A DNA stretch of 22,895 nucleotides from DASZHC01 sp035938215 (lineage in GTDB: Bacteria > Verrucomicrobiota > Verrucomicrobiia > Chthoniobacterales > JAFAMB01): positions 1 through 22,895 of the forward strand of contig DASZHC010000248.1 in NCBI GenBank assembly GCA_035938215.1. The letters are read 5' to 3'. The translations under genes were made by a program, and so were the position numbers. The notes beneath the pieces were generated by a model that saw only the letters and a program-made list of their open reading frames with translations, was not told the DNA's origin and did not search any database. Positions 14,535 to 22,600 of this stretch are shown here, piece by piece; position 1 is the first letter of the stretch, and every line of letters begins with the position of its first letter.

Positions 14535-15233
14535 CTAGCGAGTCATCGCCCGATATTGGTCTTCAATCTGCGTGCCAACGGCATTGACTTTTTCTTTCAA
14601 AACTTGGTAGCTGGCCGCCAGGTTCGGATTATCGAAAGCCGGCGCGCCGGCAGCGGAGTTTGTCTTCCAAGAGGCCCAGTTATTGTCATAGAAAGTCAGC
14701 AGATCGCCAAAATCTGAAACAAACTCCTTAATAAGCTGATTCTTCTTATTAATGGTGTCCCATGGGAAGGAATCCAATAACACTTTTTTTATCTGCTGTG
14801 CAACCGCCTGGTTGATTCTTTGTTGAATCAAAGCGTTTCCGAGATCCATGTCAGCATTGGCGTACAATTTGTCGACCGTATCTGCCTTCTCTTTGAACTG
14901 CTGGAGCGATTGGCGCCACTGTTCCACATCATCTTTCGAGGTGTAGGTGCTCGGATTGAGGCGATCGGGTTTTCTAAAGGAAGAAAAGCGACTATAGAGA
15001 TCACCTTCCTCCTTTCGAATCCGGCCCATTACTTCGTCAGCCGCTTTGCCGACTCTCTCATGGAGCTTGGCAGCCATCTCCTGCATTTGCTGTTCAGTGA
15101 ATTTCGGGGCTTGCGATCCCCGCGGGGAAGGGGTCACGGAGGGGGCCGGACTTTGTGCGCGGAGCGTTGAAAGCTGGGGGATCAAACAAGAATATAAAGT
15201 CAGCCCGAAGGCAAATCGAAGGGCGTGGTTCAT
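14535..15233 (-). CDS. secreted helical protein of unknown function, paralogue A
   Basis: A 232-residue protein with an N-terminal signal-like segment (MNHALRFAFGLTLYSCLIPQ, likely cleaved near LRA|QSP at 26). A Pro/Ser-rich linker follows, then an almost all-helical domain. Landmarks are EEGDLYSRFSSFRKPDRLNP, SKDDVEQWRQSLQQFKEK (coiled-coil-like), DSFPWDTINKKNQLIKEF, LLTFYDNNWASW and the C-terminal EDQYRAMTR. The same landmarks occur in the neighbouring gene at 15354-16094, so the two are a tandem duplication. No known domain was recognised. Export to the periplasm is inferred. The ATG at 15233 lacks a clear Shine-Dalgarno. Confidence 0.8.
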   Translation of the reverse strand: MNHALRFAFGLTLYSCLIPQLSTLRAQSPAPSVTPSPRGSQAPKFTEQQMQEMAAKLHERVGKAADEVMGRIRKEEGDLYSRFSSFRKPDRLNPSTYTSKDDVEQWRQSLQQFKEKADTVDKLYANADMDLGNALIQQRINQAVAQQIKKVLLDSFPWDTINKKNQLIKEFVSDFGDLLTFYDNNWASWKTNSAAGAPAFDNPNLAASYQVLKEKVNAVGTQIEDQYRAMTR

Positions 15234-15353
15234 TTTGCGAATTATAGGAGCTGAAGGATGGTGCGTAGGAATGGTTGGTAGAGATCGACAACAACGGTAA
15301 ACGAAAAGGAGCAGGGAGACTCAAGCCAGGAAATTGGACTGACTTTTGAGCTT

Positions 15354-16094
15354 CTACTCGCTCATGGCTTTGTATTCCTTTTGAATCTGGTCGCTCGTAC
15401 TGACAATTTTATCGCGCAACCGCTTGTAGATACTCGCAGCGGACGCTGAAGTAAACTCAGGTTTGCCAGGATCGGAGCCCTTGAGCCAGGAACCCCAATT
15501 TTTTTCATAAAAGATTAGTAGTTTTCCATGCGCTTCGATGAAATCTGAGATCAGTTCCTTTTTCCTTTGAATCCGGTCCCATGGAAAGCCATCCAGGATG
15601 AGCTGCTTAAAGCGGGCCGCAACCTCTTCATTCGCGCCGGCGCTCTTCAAAGCTGCATCCAGATCCTTGCTGAAATTTGCGTAGAGCCCCGAAACCTTGT
15701 CGTTTTTCTCTTTCAATTGTTGGAGGACGCCCTGCCACTGCGCGACTTCATCCTTGGACGCAAAACTGCTCGGGTCGAGGCGCTCCGGCTTCTCAAAGTA
15801 GTTAAGGCGCAAATAAAGATCGTTTTCTTCGGTTTGTATCTGGTCCAGAACCTTATCGGCAACTTTAGCGAGTCGTCCGAGTTCCGGATTTAGGGACGCC
15901 CGCGGCGCGGCAGTGGGTCCAGGTTGAGTCCCTTTTGCATGCACCGCCCGACGGGGCGAAGCGGCACTTCCCGCTTCGCCGTCCGTCGCTGTCTGTTCAG
16001 ATAAAAGTGGACTGGCCGCGAAGACCGCGATGACCAGAGGGAGCAGCCGCAGGCTGGTCGACGGATTTCGGAAACGCGACGTCAAGAGGGTCAT
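15354..16094 (-). CDS. secreted helical protein of unknown function, paralogue B
   Basis: A 246-residue protein from the ATG at 16094 (the TTG at 16103 was rejected). It starts with a basic stretch and a hydrophobic segment, LRLLPLVIAVFAASPLL, so it is probably exported. It then has a low-complexity linker and a helical domain aligned with paralogue A: EENDLYLRLNYFEKPERLDP, SKDEVAQWQGVLQQLKEK, DGFPWDRIQRKKELISDF, LLIFYEKNWGSW and QKEYKAMSE at the end. The order and spacing are the same, and the Trp/Phe-rich landmarks are the best kept, which suggests a fold under selection. It lies 120 nt upstream of paralogue A on the same strand. Function unknown. Confidence 0.8.
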   Translation of the reverse strand: MTLLTSRFRNPSTSLRLLPLVIAVFAASPLLSEQTATDGEAGSAASPRRAVHAKGTQPGPTAAPRASLNPELGRLAKVADKVLDQIQTEENDLYLRLNYFEKPERLDPSSFASKDEVAQWQGVLQQLKEKNDKVSGLYANFSKDLDAALKSAGANEEVAARFKQLILDGFPWDRIQRKKELISDFIEAHGKLLIFYEKNWGSWLKGSDPGKPEFTSASAASIYKRLRDKIVSTSDQIQKEYKAMSE

Positions 16095-16218
16095 GGGGAT
16101 CAACTTCTAGTGAATGCGAGGTCGTTGCGCAAGGGGAGACACGCGGGACATATCGTCCGTTCTGGCGCTGGATTCACGTTATCTTGCGTTTAGGCGGTTT
16201 CGTTGGAAGCTTTCTTTG

Positions 16219-16629
16219 ATGAATGCGACTGAAACGACGCTTCCCAGGATACAGCATGTGACCATCACTTTTCCGTTTGGTTCCGAATCGCGCCTGCGAG
16301 AATTCTATGTCGCTGCGGTCGGATTACGCGAGAAGCCGACTCCGAAAGTGGCTCAACCCCTGGGCTGGATTTGGTTTGAGACAGGGACGCCAGGAGTCGA
16401 ACTGCATTGTGTCCCTGATGAGCAAATCGTGCCGAAGGATACGCGCCATCATTTCTGTCTGGAAGTTGCGGATCTCGAGAAACAACGAAACAGATTGCTT
16501 CATTTCGGAGTCGAAGTTCTCGAAGCGCGCCCGTTGCCTTTAAGACCACGTTTCTTTGCGCGTGATCCTTTTCAAAACTTGATCGAGTTTGTGATCGTCC
16601 AGGGGGACTACCTGGCAGCTTCCCAGTAA
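16219..16629 (+). CDS. VOC-family (glyoxalase/bleomycin-resistance-like) protein
   Basis: A 136-residue single-copy VOC protein. The two beta-alpha-beta-beta-beta modules are visible: RIQHVTITFPFGSESRLREFY with His13, VELHCV at about 60-65, HHFCLEVADLEKQRNRLLHFGVEV with His78, and FFARDPFQNLIEFV with Glu123. These fit the metal-ligand positions of the superfamily. Members include glyoxalase I, dioxygenases and resistance proteins, so the reaction cannot be named. ATG at 16219; the longer frame from 16114 adds 35 atypical residues. It is divergent from paralogue B and convergent with the mmsA-like gene, whose stop codon begins 1 nt later. Confidence 0.8.
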   Translation: MNATETTLPRIQHVTITFPFGSESRLREFYVAAVGLREKPTPKVAQPLGWIWFETGTPGVELHCVPDEQIVPKDTRHHFCLEVADLEKQRNRLLHFGVEVLEARPLPLRPRFFARDPFQNLIEFVIVQGDYLAASQ

Positions 16630-18174
16630 CTATGTTGCAGTGGGCATCACAAATTCTGTTGCGGGCCGCAGTCGGCCCGGCCAGCGGCTGGTGACCGTCT
16701 TCAATCTCGTGTAGAAGCGTACTCCCTCCGGACCGTGGATGTAATGATCCCCAAACATTGAGCGCTTCCACCCGCCGAATGAATGAAACGCCATTGGGAC
16801 CGGTATCGGAGCATTCACTCCTATCATTCCAATTCCTACCTGCTGGATGAAAGCTCGCGCTGCCGCACCGTCGCGGGTAAATATCGCGGCTCCATTCCCA
16901 TATTCATGATCATTTACCAACTGGATTGCCTCCCGAACATCGTTGACACGTACCACGCAGAGAACCGGGCCAAAAATCTCTTCCCGGTAAATGCGCATTT
17001 CAGGTCGAACATGATCAAATAACGAACCACCGAGAAAGAATCCTTCACTGTTTTCCGTCATGGAAGCATTGCAGCCGTCCACAACGAGACGGGCTCCCTC
17101 TTTCATGCCGAGTACCACATACGATTTCACTCGCGACAGATGAGCGGCAGTCACAAGAGGACCCATCTCGACGCCGGCAGCATCCCCCGGTCCGATCTTC
17201 AGCGCCTTGACACGAGGCGCCAGCGCTTCTACAAGGCGGTCCGCCAGCCGGTCTCCAACCGCAATCGCCACGGAAATGGCCATGCAACGTTCTCCCGCAG
17301 ATCCATAGGCCGCACCAATCAGCGCGTCCACCGCCCGGTCAAGGTCGGCATCGGGAAGCACTACCATGTGGTTCTTCGCGCCACCAAGCGCCTGTACCCG
17401 CTTGCCTGCCGCTGTCCCTCGCCGATAGACATGCTCAGCGACCGGGGTTGACCCGACAAAGCTCACCGCCTGGATCGCTGGATGATCCAATAGGAAATCC
17501 ACTGTTTCACTATCGCCATGCACCACATTCAAGACTCCGTCTGGAAGACCAGCTTCTGTCAGCAATTCTGCGAGCTCTATCGCCGTGCTTGGATCTCTTT
17601 CACTCGGTTTCAGAATGAAGGTATTCCCACAGGCCAACGCGATTGGAAACATCCACATAGGAACCATCGCAGGAAAGTTAAACGGTGTAACTCCGACTAC
17701 GACTCCAAGCGGTTGCCGGAATGAGAAGCTATCGACATCGGTGCTGACCTGCTCGGAAAATTCCCCCTTCAACAATTGCGCTATCCCGCAAGCAAACTCA
17801 ACTACCTCCAAGCCTCGAACCACTTCACCCCGGGCGTCCTCGAGTATCTTTCCATGTTCGGCGCTGATCGAAGCGGCAAGTCGCGCCGTCTCATGCTCCA
17901 CAAGCTCTCTGAACCGAAAGAGAATACGCGATCGCCGAACAGCGGGGGTTCGAGACCACGCACCAAAAGCTTTCGAGGCGGCCTCGATGGCGGCCTCGAC
18001 TTCGATCTTTGTCGCAAAGGCAACCCGGCCGGATCTTTGTCCCCGAGCCGGATTAAAAACGTCAGAATATCGTTGCGAAGAACCGATCCGAAGCCGGCCG
18101 TTAATGAAATGATGGATGTTTGCGGACTCGTCCTCCGGCGCAAGACGTTCAAACGGATTAATCTTGTTTGTCAT
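16630..18174 (-). CDS. mmsA: CoA-acylating methylmalonate/malonate-semialdehyde dehydrogenase
   Basis: A 514-residue aldehyde dehydrogenase of the MmsA/IolA class (EC 1.2.1.18/27), which oxidises methylmalonate or malonate semialdehyde with NAD and CoA to propionyl- or acetyl-CoA and CO2. Residues GVTPFNFPAMVPMWMFPIAL (161-180) are diagnostic of the class, with Asn166. The nucleophile is Cys297 in GSAGERCMA. The general-base Glu of hydrolytic ALDHs is replaced in the GGAKNHMVV block, typical of CoA-acylating members. EEIFGPVL and the C-terminal SFGGWKRSMFGD are present. The usual length is about 500. The ATG lies 15 nt after the stop of the iron alcohol dehydrogenase gene, so the two form an operon. 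The gene symbol is by family; valine, inositol or beta-alanine/3-hydroxypropionate routes are all possible. Confidence 0.9.
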   Translation of the reverse strand: MTNKINPFERLAPEDESANIHHFINGRLRIGSSQRYSDVFNPARGQRSGRVAFATKIEVEAAIEAASKAFGAWSRTPAVRRSRILFRFRELVEHETARLAASISAEHGKILEDARGEVVRGLEVVEFACGIAQLLKGEFSEQVSTDVDSFSFRQPLGVVVGVTPFNFPAMVPMWMFPIALACGNTFILKPSERDPSTAIELAELLTEAGLPDGVLNVVHGDSETVDFLLDHPAIQAVSFVGSTPVAEHVYRRGTAAGKRVQALGGAKNHMVVLPDADLDRAVDALIGAAYGSAGERCMAISVAIAVGDRLADRLVEALAPRVKALKIGPGDAAGVEMGPLVTAAHLSRVKSYVVLGMKEGARLVVDGCNASMTENSEGFFLGGSLFDHVRPEMRIYREEIFGPVLCVVRVNDVREAIQLVNDHEYGNGAAIFTRDGAAARAFIQQVGIGMIGVNAPIPVPMAFHSFGGWKRSMFGDHYIHGPEGVRFYTRLKTVTSRWPGRLRPATEFVMPTAT

Positions 18175-18189
18175 AAGGTGGATTGTGAG

Positions 18190-19371
18190 CTACTGCCTCC
18201 GCCGCGCGGTTTCTCCCGACCATAGCTTAACATAGAGTTTCTCGATGTCTTCAGCAGAGGGGATCAACGGATTGTTTGCGGGCGAACCCGAGGCGATCGC
18301 TTGTTCGACCATCGTTGGGATGCTTTCTTCCCATGCCTCTCTGCTGATCCCGTACGCCTCAGGTGTTGGAACTTGAAGGGTTTTATTTAGCTCCTCGAGG
18401 GCGGCCGCAAGTCGATCGCAGGCGTCCGATTCTGAGGCTCCGCATGAAACAAGTCCCATCGCTTTAGCGCATTCGGTATAGCGCCCGGTCGCGCCGGACA
18501 GAGAGTATTCCGTAACAAGTGGTAGCAGCATTGCATTCGACATTCCGTGAGGCACATGAAATTTTGCCCCGATCGGCCGGCTCATTCCGTGTACTAGCCC
18601 AACGCTTGAATTGGAAAATGCAATGCCAGCCTGCGTCGCTGCCAACATCATCGCCTCACGCGCTTGGCGATTTTGCGGCTCGAAACAGGCTTTGTGTAGG
18701 TTTGCCCAGATCGATTTCATTGCGGAGAGCGCAAAACTGTCCGCGAATGGATTGGCCCGACGACTAACGTAAGCCTCGATCGCGTGCGTCAGCGAGTCCA
18801 CACCGGTATCCGCCGTCAAACGCATCGGTTTCGTGAGCGTCAATTCGTAATCCACCAAAGCAGCCTGAGGAAGATATCCTAGACCAATGCAAAGCATTTT
18901 TTCGTCCCTCTCTTCGTCGGTCACGATCGTGAATCTGGTAGCTTCGGAGCCGGTGCCCGCGGTCGTCGGAATAGCGATGATTGGGAGGCCCGGGGAATTC
19001 ATTTCTCGGGGCGCCTTATAATCACTCATGCTTCCGCCGTGAACAGCCAACATGGCGATGGCCTTAGCAGTATCAATTGAGCTGCCCCCTCCCAAGCCGA
19101 TAACGCAGTCATGCCTTCCTCGCCCAAGACAGTCCAGGCCGGCTTTCACCACAGATGTCGTCGGATCGGAAACTGTTTCCGAAAAGATTCGTGTTTCCCC
19201 TAAAGGCCGCAGACTTTCGACGAGCATTCGAGGGAGCCCGCTCTTCCGGATGAAGGGGTCAGTCACAATGAGCGGGCTTTCCAAGCCCAGAATCTGCAAA
19301 ACTTCTCGTGCTTCTCTGAAAGCCCCTGCACCGATCCTCAGAATTCGTGGAAGAACGATTGCGGCAGCCAT
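18190..19371 (-). CDS. iron-containing alcohol dehydrogenase (group III)
   Basis: A 393-residue NAD-dependent alcohol dehydrogenase. GGGSSID (94-100) is the NAD-binding motif. The iron ligands fit Asp192 and His196 (TGVDSLTHAIEAYVS), His261 (GLVHGMSRPIGA) and His275 (HVPHGMSNAMLLP), equal in spacing to E. coli FucO. Length and order are typical. It is the first gene of a two-gene operon with the MmsA-type dehydrogenase. This suggests it makes the semialdehyde that MmsA consumes, for example from 3-hydroxypropionate, although substrate inference from context is weak. ATG at 19371; no strong promoter was recognised upstream. Confidence 0.9.
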   Translation of the reverse strand: MAAAIVLPRILRIGAGAFREAREVLQILGLESPLIVTDPFIRKSGLPRMLVESLRPLGETRIFSETVSDPTTSVVKAGLDCLGRGRHDCVIGLGGGSSIDTAKAIAMLAVHGGSMSDYKAPREMNSPGLPIIAIPTTAGTGSEATRFTIVTDEERDEKMLCIGLGYLPQAALVDYELTLTKPMRLTADTGVDSLTHAIEAYVSRRANPFADSFALSAMKSIWANLHKACFEPQNRQAREAMMLAATQAGIAFSNSSVGLVHGMSRPIGAKFHVPHGMSNAMLLPLVTEYSLSGATGRYTECAKAMGLVSCGASESDACDRLAAALEELNKTLQVPTPEAYGISREAWEESIPTMVEQAIASGSPANNPLIPSAEDIEKLYVKLWSGETARRRQ

Positions 19372-19505
19372 AGGATTGTCAATACGGTTCGCTTTCCAAT
19401 AACATGTACACCAGTTTTAGCGAGGCCGCGCCACAGACCGGCGAGACGTAAGGATCTCAAGGTCCCGTTGGGAGCAGCGCCGATTGGGCGAAGCGGCCTC
19501 GCTTA

Positions 19506-19599
19506 GAATCCTTGAAAAGCAAAAAAAACTAATGATCAATGCTGCGCGGAACAGAAAAGACTTGACTCATCTGCAACCGGTTTTGCTTTTCAAGGATTC
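19506..19599 (+). promoter_or_regulatory. perfect 19-bp inverted repeat enclosing the hydrolase Shine-Dalgarno
   Basis: GAATCCTTGAAAAGCAAAA (19506-19524) is the exact reverse complement of TTTTGCTTTTCAAGGATTC (19581-19599), with a 56-base spacer. The right arm contains AAGGA (19592-19596), 8 nt before the ATG at 19605, which is among the clearest Shine-Dalgarno sites in the window. If transcribed from upstream, the leader could fold and hide the ribosome site. It could also be the ends of a small mobile element. No direct repeats flank it and no T-run follows. Confidence 0.6.
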
Positions 19600-19604
19600 C
19601 AGCC

Positions 19605-20405
19605 ATGAAGAGAGAATTCGCGACGATCAACAAATGCAAAATCGCCTACTTTCTGCAGGGGAGCGATCGCCTGCCGGTGGTTGTTCTAAGCCATGCGTTA
19701 GCGACGCGCGCGGAGATTTGGGGGTACCAGCTTCCGGTGCTTGCCAGTCGATTTCGCGTGCTGACATACGACATCCGAGGCCATGGAATGAGTGAGGCTG
19801 CCGGCGATCCCTACACGCTCCCGCTCCTAGCGTCCGATGTTGCCGGGCTTCTCGAATATCTCAACATCGCGCGCGTAGCATTCGTCGGTCTGTCAATCGG
19901 AGGTATGATTGCGCAGCAGTTCGCTTTAACTTACCCGCAGAAACTTTGGGCTCTCGTCTTATGCAGTACAGGAAGCGTGATGGACGACAAGGCAAAAGCA
20001 ACCTTGGAAGAAAGAATCGCGAAAGTTTCTGCTGAGGGCTTGAATGCCCAGGTTCTACCCACTCTGAAGCGATGGTTCACGAGCCAATTTATCGAAGAAG
20101 CTCCCTGCACCGTCCATTGGGTATCTGATCTCATTCAATCCACGTCGCCGGGAGGCTACGTAGGGTGTTGCCGCGCTCTTCAGGAGCTCGATTTTACGAA
20201 CCGGCTTTCTCAAATCCAGACCCCAACGCTGCTTGTTCCAGGAGCGGAAGATGCGGCCTTTCCAGAAAAATCCTCCCGCATTATTCAAGATCAAATACCT
20301 CATTCAGAATTGGCAGTCTTGCAGGGCGCGGCTCACCTTGGTTGCGTTGAGCGCGCACACGCCTTCAATGAGATTCTTGTTCCATTCCTTTCAAGAGGAT
20401 TGTGA
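19605..20405 (+). CDS. alpha/beta hydrolase (3-oxoadipate enol-lactonase-like)
   Basis: A 266-residue single-domain alpha/beta hydrolase. The nucleophile elbow is GLSIGG with Ser97, the acid Asp216 in LVPGAEDAAFP, and His244 in GAAHLGCVE. The oxyanion region is LSHALATRAEIWG, and YDIRGHGMSE is the usual motif after strand 4. Overall arrangement and length match the PcaD/enol-lactonase subgroup, but no other beta-ketoadipate genes are present, so the substrate is open. ATG at 19605 with AAGGA 8 nt upstream, inside the long inverted repeat. It overlaps the next gene by 4 nt (GTGA), so translational coupling is likely. Confidence 0.88.
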   Translation: MKREFATINKCKIAYFLQGSDRLPVVVLSHALATRAEIWGYQLPVLASRFRVLTYDIRGHGMSEAAGDPYTLPLLASDVAGLLEYLNIARVAFVGLSIGGMIAQQFALTYPQKLWALVLCSTGSVMDDKAKATLEERIAKVSAEGLNAQVLPTLKRWFTSQFIEEAPCTVHWVSDLIQSTSPGGYVGCCRALQELDFTNRLSQIQTPTLLVPGAEDAAFPEKSSRIIQDQIPHSELAVLQGAAHLGCVERAHAFNEILVPFLSRGL

Positions 20406-21241
20406 TTGCTTCAAGCCATACGATCGGTTCTTCAAGCGTTGCTGACCATTACGATGAGCTCGATCTGTTCTACCGCGAGATCTGGGGGGAGCACATCCAC
20501 CATGGACTCTGGTTAGCCGGGAGCGAGAGTTCGGCCCTGGCGGTTGTGCAACTCGTTCAACTCGTCGCCGAAAAAGCGCGGATTGAGCGTGGCTCATGTG
20601 TCTGCGACATCGGATCCGGGTACGGAGCTGCCGCTCGATTTCTAGCTCGGCAGATGGGAGCAAAGGTAACGGCAGTTACAGTTTCGCCAAGGCAGCATTC
20701 GTACGCATACAAGGTTGATCCTTCTGGCAACCCGAACTACCTGCTGGCGGATTGGGGCGCAACAGACCTGCTTCCGGCAAGCTTTGATGCGGCTTTTGCC
20801 ATTGAAAGTTCTGAGCATATGGCAGACAAAGTGGAATTCTTTTCCCGTGCCTTGCATCTCTTGAAATCGGGCGGCCGCATCGTGGTTTGCTCGTGGCTTG
20901 CCGCGGACGCGCGCAGCGATTTGCAAAATAGATGGCTGCTGAAACCGATCTGCGACGAGGGCCGCATGCCGCATCTGTTGACCGCCGGCGAGCTTGTCAA
21001 CGCAGCAGAGCGTGCCGGATTGACCCGGATCGACCAGATGGACCTTTCGCATCAGGTCTCTCGCACATGGTCCATTGTCATCGCGAGATTTGTGAAACGT
21101 TTAATTCGCGATCCTCGATATTGGTCCTTTTTTTTCGACTCAGCCCATCAAAACAGGATTTTCGCAGCAACAGTAATTCGAATATGGCTCGCTTACTGGA
21201 CCCAGGCCATGCGATACGGAATCTTCACGTTTGCGAAATAA
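20402..21241 (+). CDS. SAM-dependent methyltransferase (gamma-tocopherol/cyclopropane-synthase-like)
   Basis: A 279-residue class I methyltransferase. The N terminus ADHYDELDLFYREIWGEHIHHGLW is shared with gamma-tocopherol and sarcosine/dimethylglycine-type methyltransferases. The SAM-binding motif I is VCDIGSGYGAAARFLA (67-82, Asp69). AFAIESSEHMADKVEFF corresponds to motif II/post-motif, and LKSGGRIVVCSWL to motif III. The C-terminal WLAYWTQAMRYGIFTFAK resembles the end of tocopherol methyltransferases. The GTG start at 20402 overlaps the hydrolase TGA in GTGA, indicating coupled translation. A lipid- or quinone-like small-molecule substrate is plausible; the actual one is unknown. Confidence 0.85.
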   Translation: MIASSHTIGSSSVADHYDELDLFYREIWGEHIHHGLWLAGSESSALAVVQLVQLVAEKARIERGSCVCDIGSGYGAAARFLARQMGAKVTAVTVSPRQHSYAYKVDPSGNPNYLLADWGATDLLPASFDAAFAIESSEHMADKVEFFSRALHLLKSGGRIVVCSWLAADARSDLQNRWLLKPICDEGRMPHLLTAGELVNAAERAGLTRIDQMDLSHQVSRTWSIVIARFVKRLIRDPRYWSFFFDSAHQNRIFAATVIRIWLAYWTQAMRYGIFTFAK

Positions 21242-21274
21242 GCGCTTTTCACGCGTTTTGTTATATTTAGTCCT

Positions 21275-21727
21275 ATGGATTGGCTGGAAACTCTAGTCTT
21301 GGTCGTTCCGGGGTTCGTGGCATGCGCCGAGTTTGGGTTTCTCGTATTCGCGCGGCCGATCCTGCGCCGGCTGCCGGAACAGTTTCAGGCAGAGGTCGAA
21401 AAGGGGGTTGTTCGGACATACGGCCGGGTGATGCCTATTTTCACTGCGATCTCTGTCGTCCTGATGCTTATTTATGCGCTTCGGCTAACAGAAAACAATG
21501 CAGCAAATCGGGCCGTTTGGATCGCTGTTTTTTTCTTTTCAGCCGCTGTTGCGACTTCGGTCTGGTTGAACCAGCCAATCGAGCACCAAATTTCTACCTG
21601 GAACTTCGAACAATTGCCGGCTGATTGGAAATCCGTAAGGAGACGCTGGGTTATTGCTCAAGGCCTGCGCTCTTCTCTCCAGTTGGCGGGATACATACTC
21701 TTTTGTGTCTCGATCGGAGCGCGGTAG
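21275..21727 (+). CDS. DUF1772/anthrone-oxygenase-like small membrane protein
   Basis: A 150-residue integral membrane protein with four hydrophobic segments at about 4-28, 51-71, 78-98 and 132-148. The arrangement resembles the DUF1772 (anthrone oxygenase-like) family, with FARPILRRLP after helix 1, Asn-rich LTENNAANR between helices 2 and 3, and an NQPIE segment after helix 3. No enzymatic residues can be assigned. It starts 33 nt after the methyltransferase gene on the same strand and probably closes the operon. The family call rests on layout and motif likeness. Confidence 0.65.
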   Translation: MDWLETLVLVVPGFVACAEFGFLVFARPILRRLPEQFQAEVEKGVVRTYGRVMPIFTAISVVLMLIYALRLTENNAANRAVWIAVFFFSAAVATSVWLNQPIEHQISTWNFEQLPADWKSVRRRWVIAQGLRSSLQLAGYILFCVSIGAR

Positions 21728-21733
21728 CGCTGC

Positions 21734-22111
21734 TCAGAATAGATATCGCTTAATGAGCCGGCAAAGCGAGACGTCGTAGTCCCGTCGCCAACGCTCGCGC
21801 CAGTAATAGTCAATTAGAACCAACGTTGCGGCGACAAAGCTGAGCGCGGACGCAATGAGCAGACCCGGAACATCGAATGAAACTAGAAAGAGAATCGCAA
21901 GGATGTACACGACCAGCCTGCCCCAAAGAACTTTCCCGCCATCGAACAAAACGTAGCGCGGACGCCTTCTCCAAAGCCAATCAGCGCGTTCAAGCTCGGC
22001 CTGGTCAATTGCATCCGGCGCGACCGAACATCTTTCTAGCAAATCATTAGGCGGGAAATCAGTGTAGCGGTTTCTTTGGCAAGAAAAAATCTGATCCAAA
22101 AACCGGGACAT
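21734..22111 (-). CDS. hypothetical two-helix membrane protein
   Basis: A 125-residue protein from the ATG at 22111 (a GTG two codons upstream is possible). The N-terminal half is polar (FLDQIFSCQRNRYTDFPPND, then acidic helix QAELERADWLWRRRPR). Two adjacent hydrophobic segments lie at about 62-79 and 82-101, with a basic aromatic C terminus. The ELERADWLWRRRPR segment before a membrane hairpin is reminiscent of small proteins of unknown function. It is convergent with the DUF1772-like gene (6-nt gap) and divergent from the next small gene. No function recognised. Confidence 0.6.
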   Translation of the reverse strand: MSRFLDQIFSCQRNRYTDFPPNDLLERCSVAPDAIDQAELERADWLWRRRPRYVLFDGGKVLWGRLVVYILAILFLVSFDVPGLLIASALSFVAATLVLIDYYWRERWRRDYDVSLCRLIKRYLF

Positions 22112-22173
22112 ACACACTCCTGATTACTTGAATCTTACCTCAAGTGACCGCGAGGTGCACGTGAAAACACTTG

Positions 22174-22401
22174 ATGCCATTGAGTAATTACGCGGATGAT
22201 TTGCCTATGGCCGCAACGAAACTCGATTCGCTCCTCAGTAACATCCGGACCACTCTGGGCAACGTCGATATGAGGCGCGAAACGGAATGGGATCTGGCCA
22301 CACTGGAACACGCCAAAGCGCGGTTACAGTGGATCGCGGCCGACGCGCTGGAAGCCATGAATCTGATCGACCAGCTCATCGAGCAGCATGCCGAAGACTA
22401 G
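22174..22401 (+). CDS. hypothetical small helical protein
   Basis: A 75-residue acidic protein predicted to be two helices (LDSLLSNIRTTLGNVDMRR and LATLEHAKARLQWIAADALEAMNLIDQLIEQH), with a heptad-like hydrophobic pattern. The ATG at 22174 follows a TTG that is less likely. The upstream divergent region holds an ACTTGA (22126-22131)/TCAAGT (22140-22145) inverted repeat that could be a regulatory site. No family recognised; coding status rests on amino-acid pattern and clean frame. Confidence 0.5.
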   Translation: MPLSNYADDLPMAATKLDSLLSNIRTTLGNVDMRRETEWDLATLEHAKARLQWIAADALEAMNLIDQLIEQHAED

Positions 22402-22418
22402 AGACTCTGTAGGGACGT

Positions 22419-22499
22419 GGTAGGGGCGGATCTCCGAGCCGCCCGTCGAGAACCGGGCTGCCAGCCAGCAACCGGCCGGCTCGGAGGTCCGGCCCTACC
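22419..22499. repeat. 81-bp palindromic repeat
   Basis: Arms of 23 bases at 22419-22441 and 22477-22499 are reverse complements apart from two mismatches (outer ends GGTAGGGGCGG and CCGGCCCTACC). A related half copy lies at about 12359-12381. It is a dispersed non-coding palindrome; there is no T-run. Confidence 0.6.
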
Positions 22500-22600
22500 A
22501 ACGCCGCAATCCGCTACTCGTTGGCGCTCAGCACTTTCCACCACCAGTTTCTGAAGAGTGCATCGAGTCTTGAAAGCAGCCAACTGACCTGCGGCGACAC

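Noticed and set aside
15094..15324. Minus-strand 76-codon frame overlapping the start of paralogue A
   Set aside because: Out of frame with the paralogue's signal peptide; no coding character.
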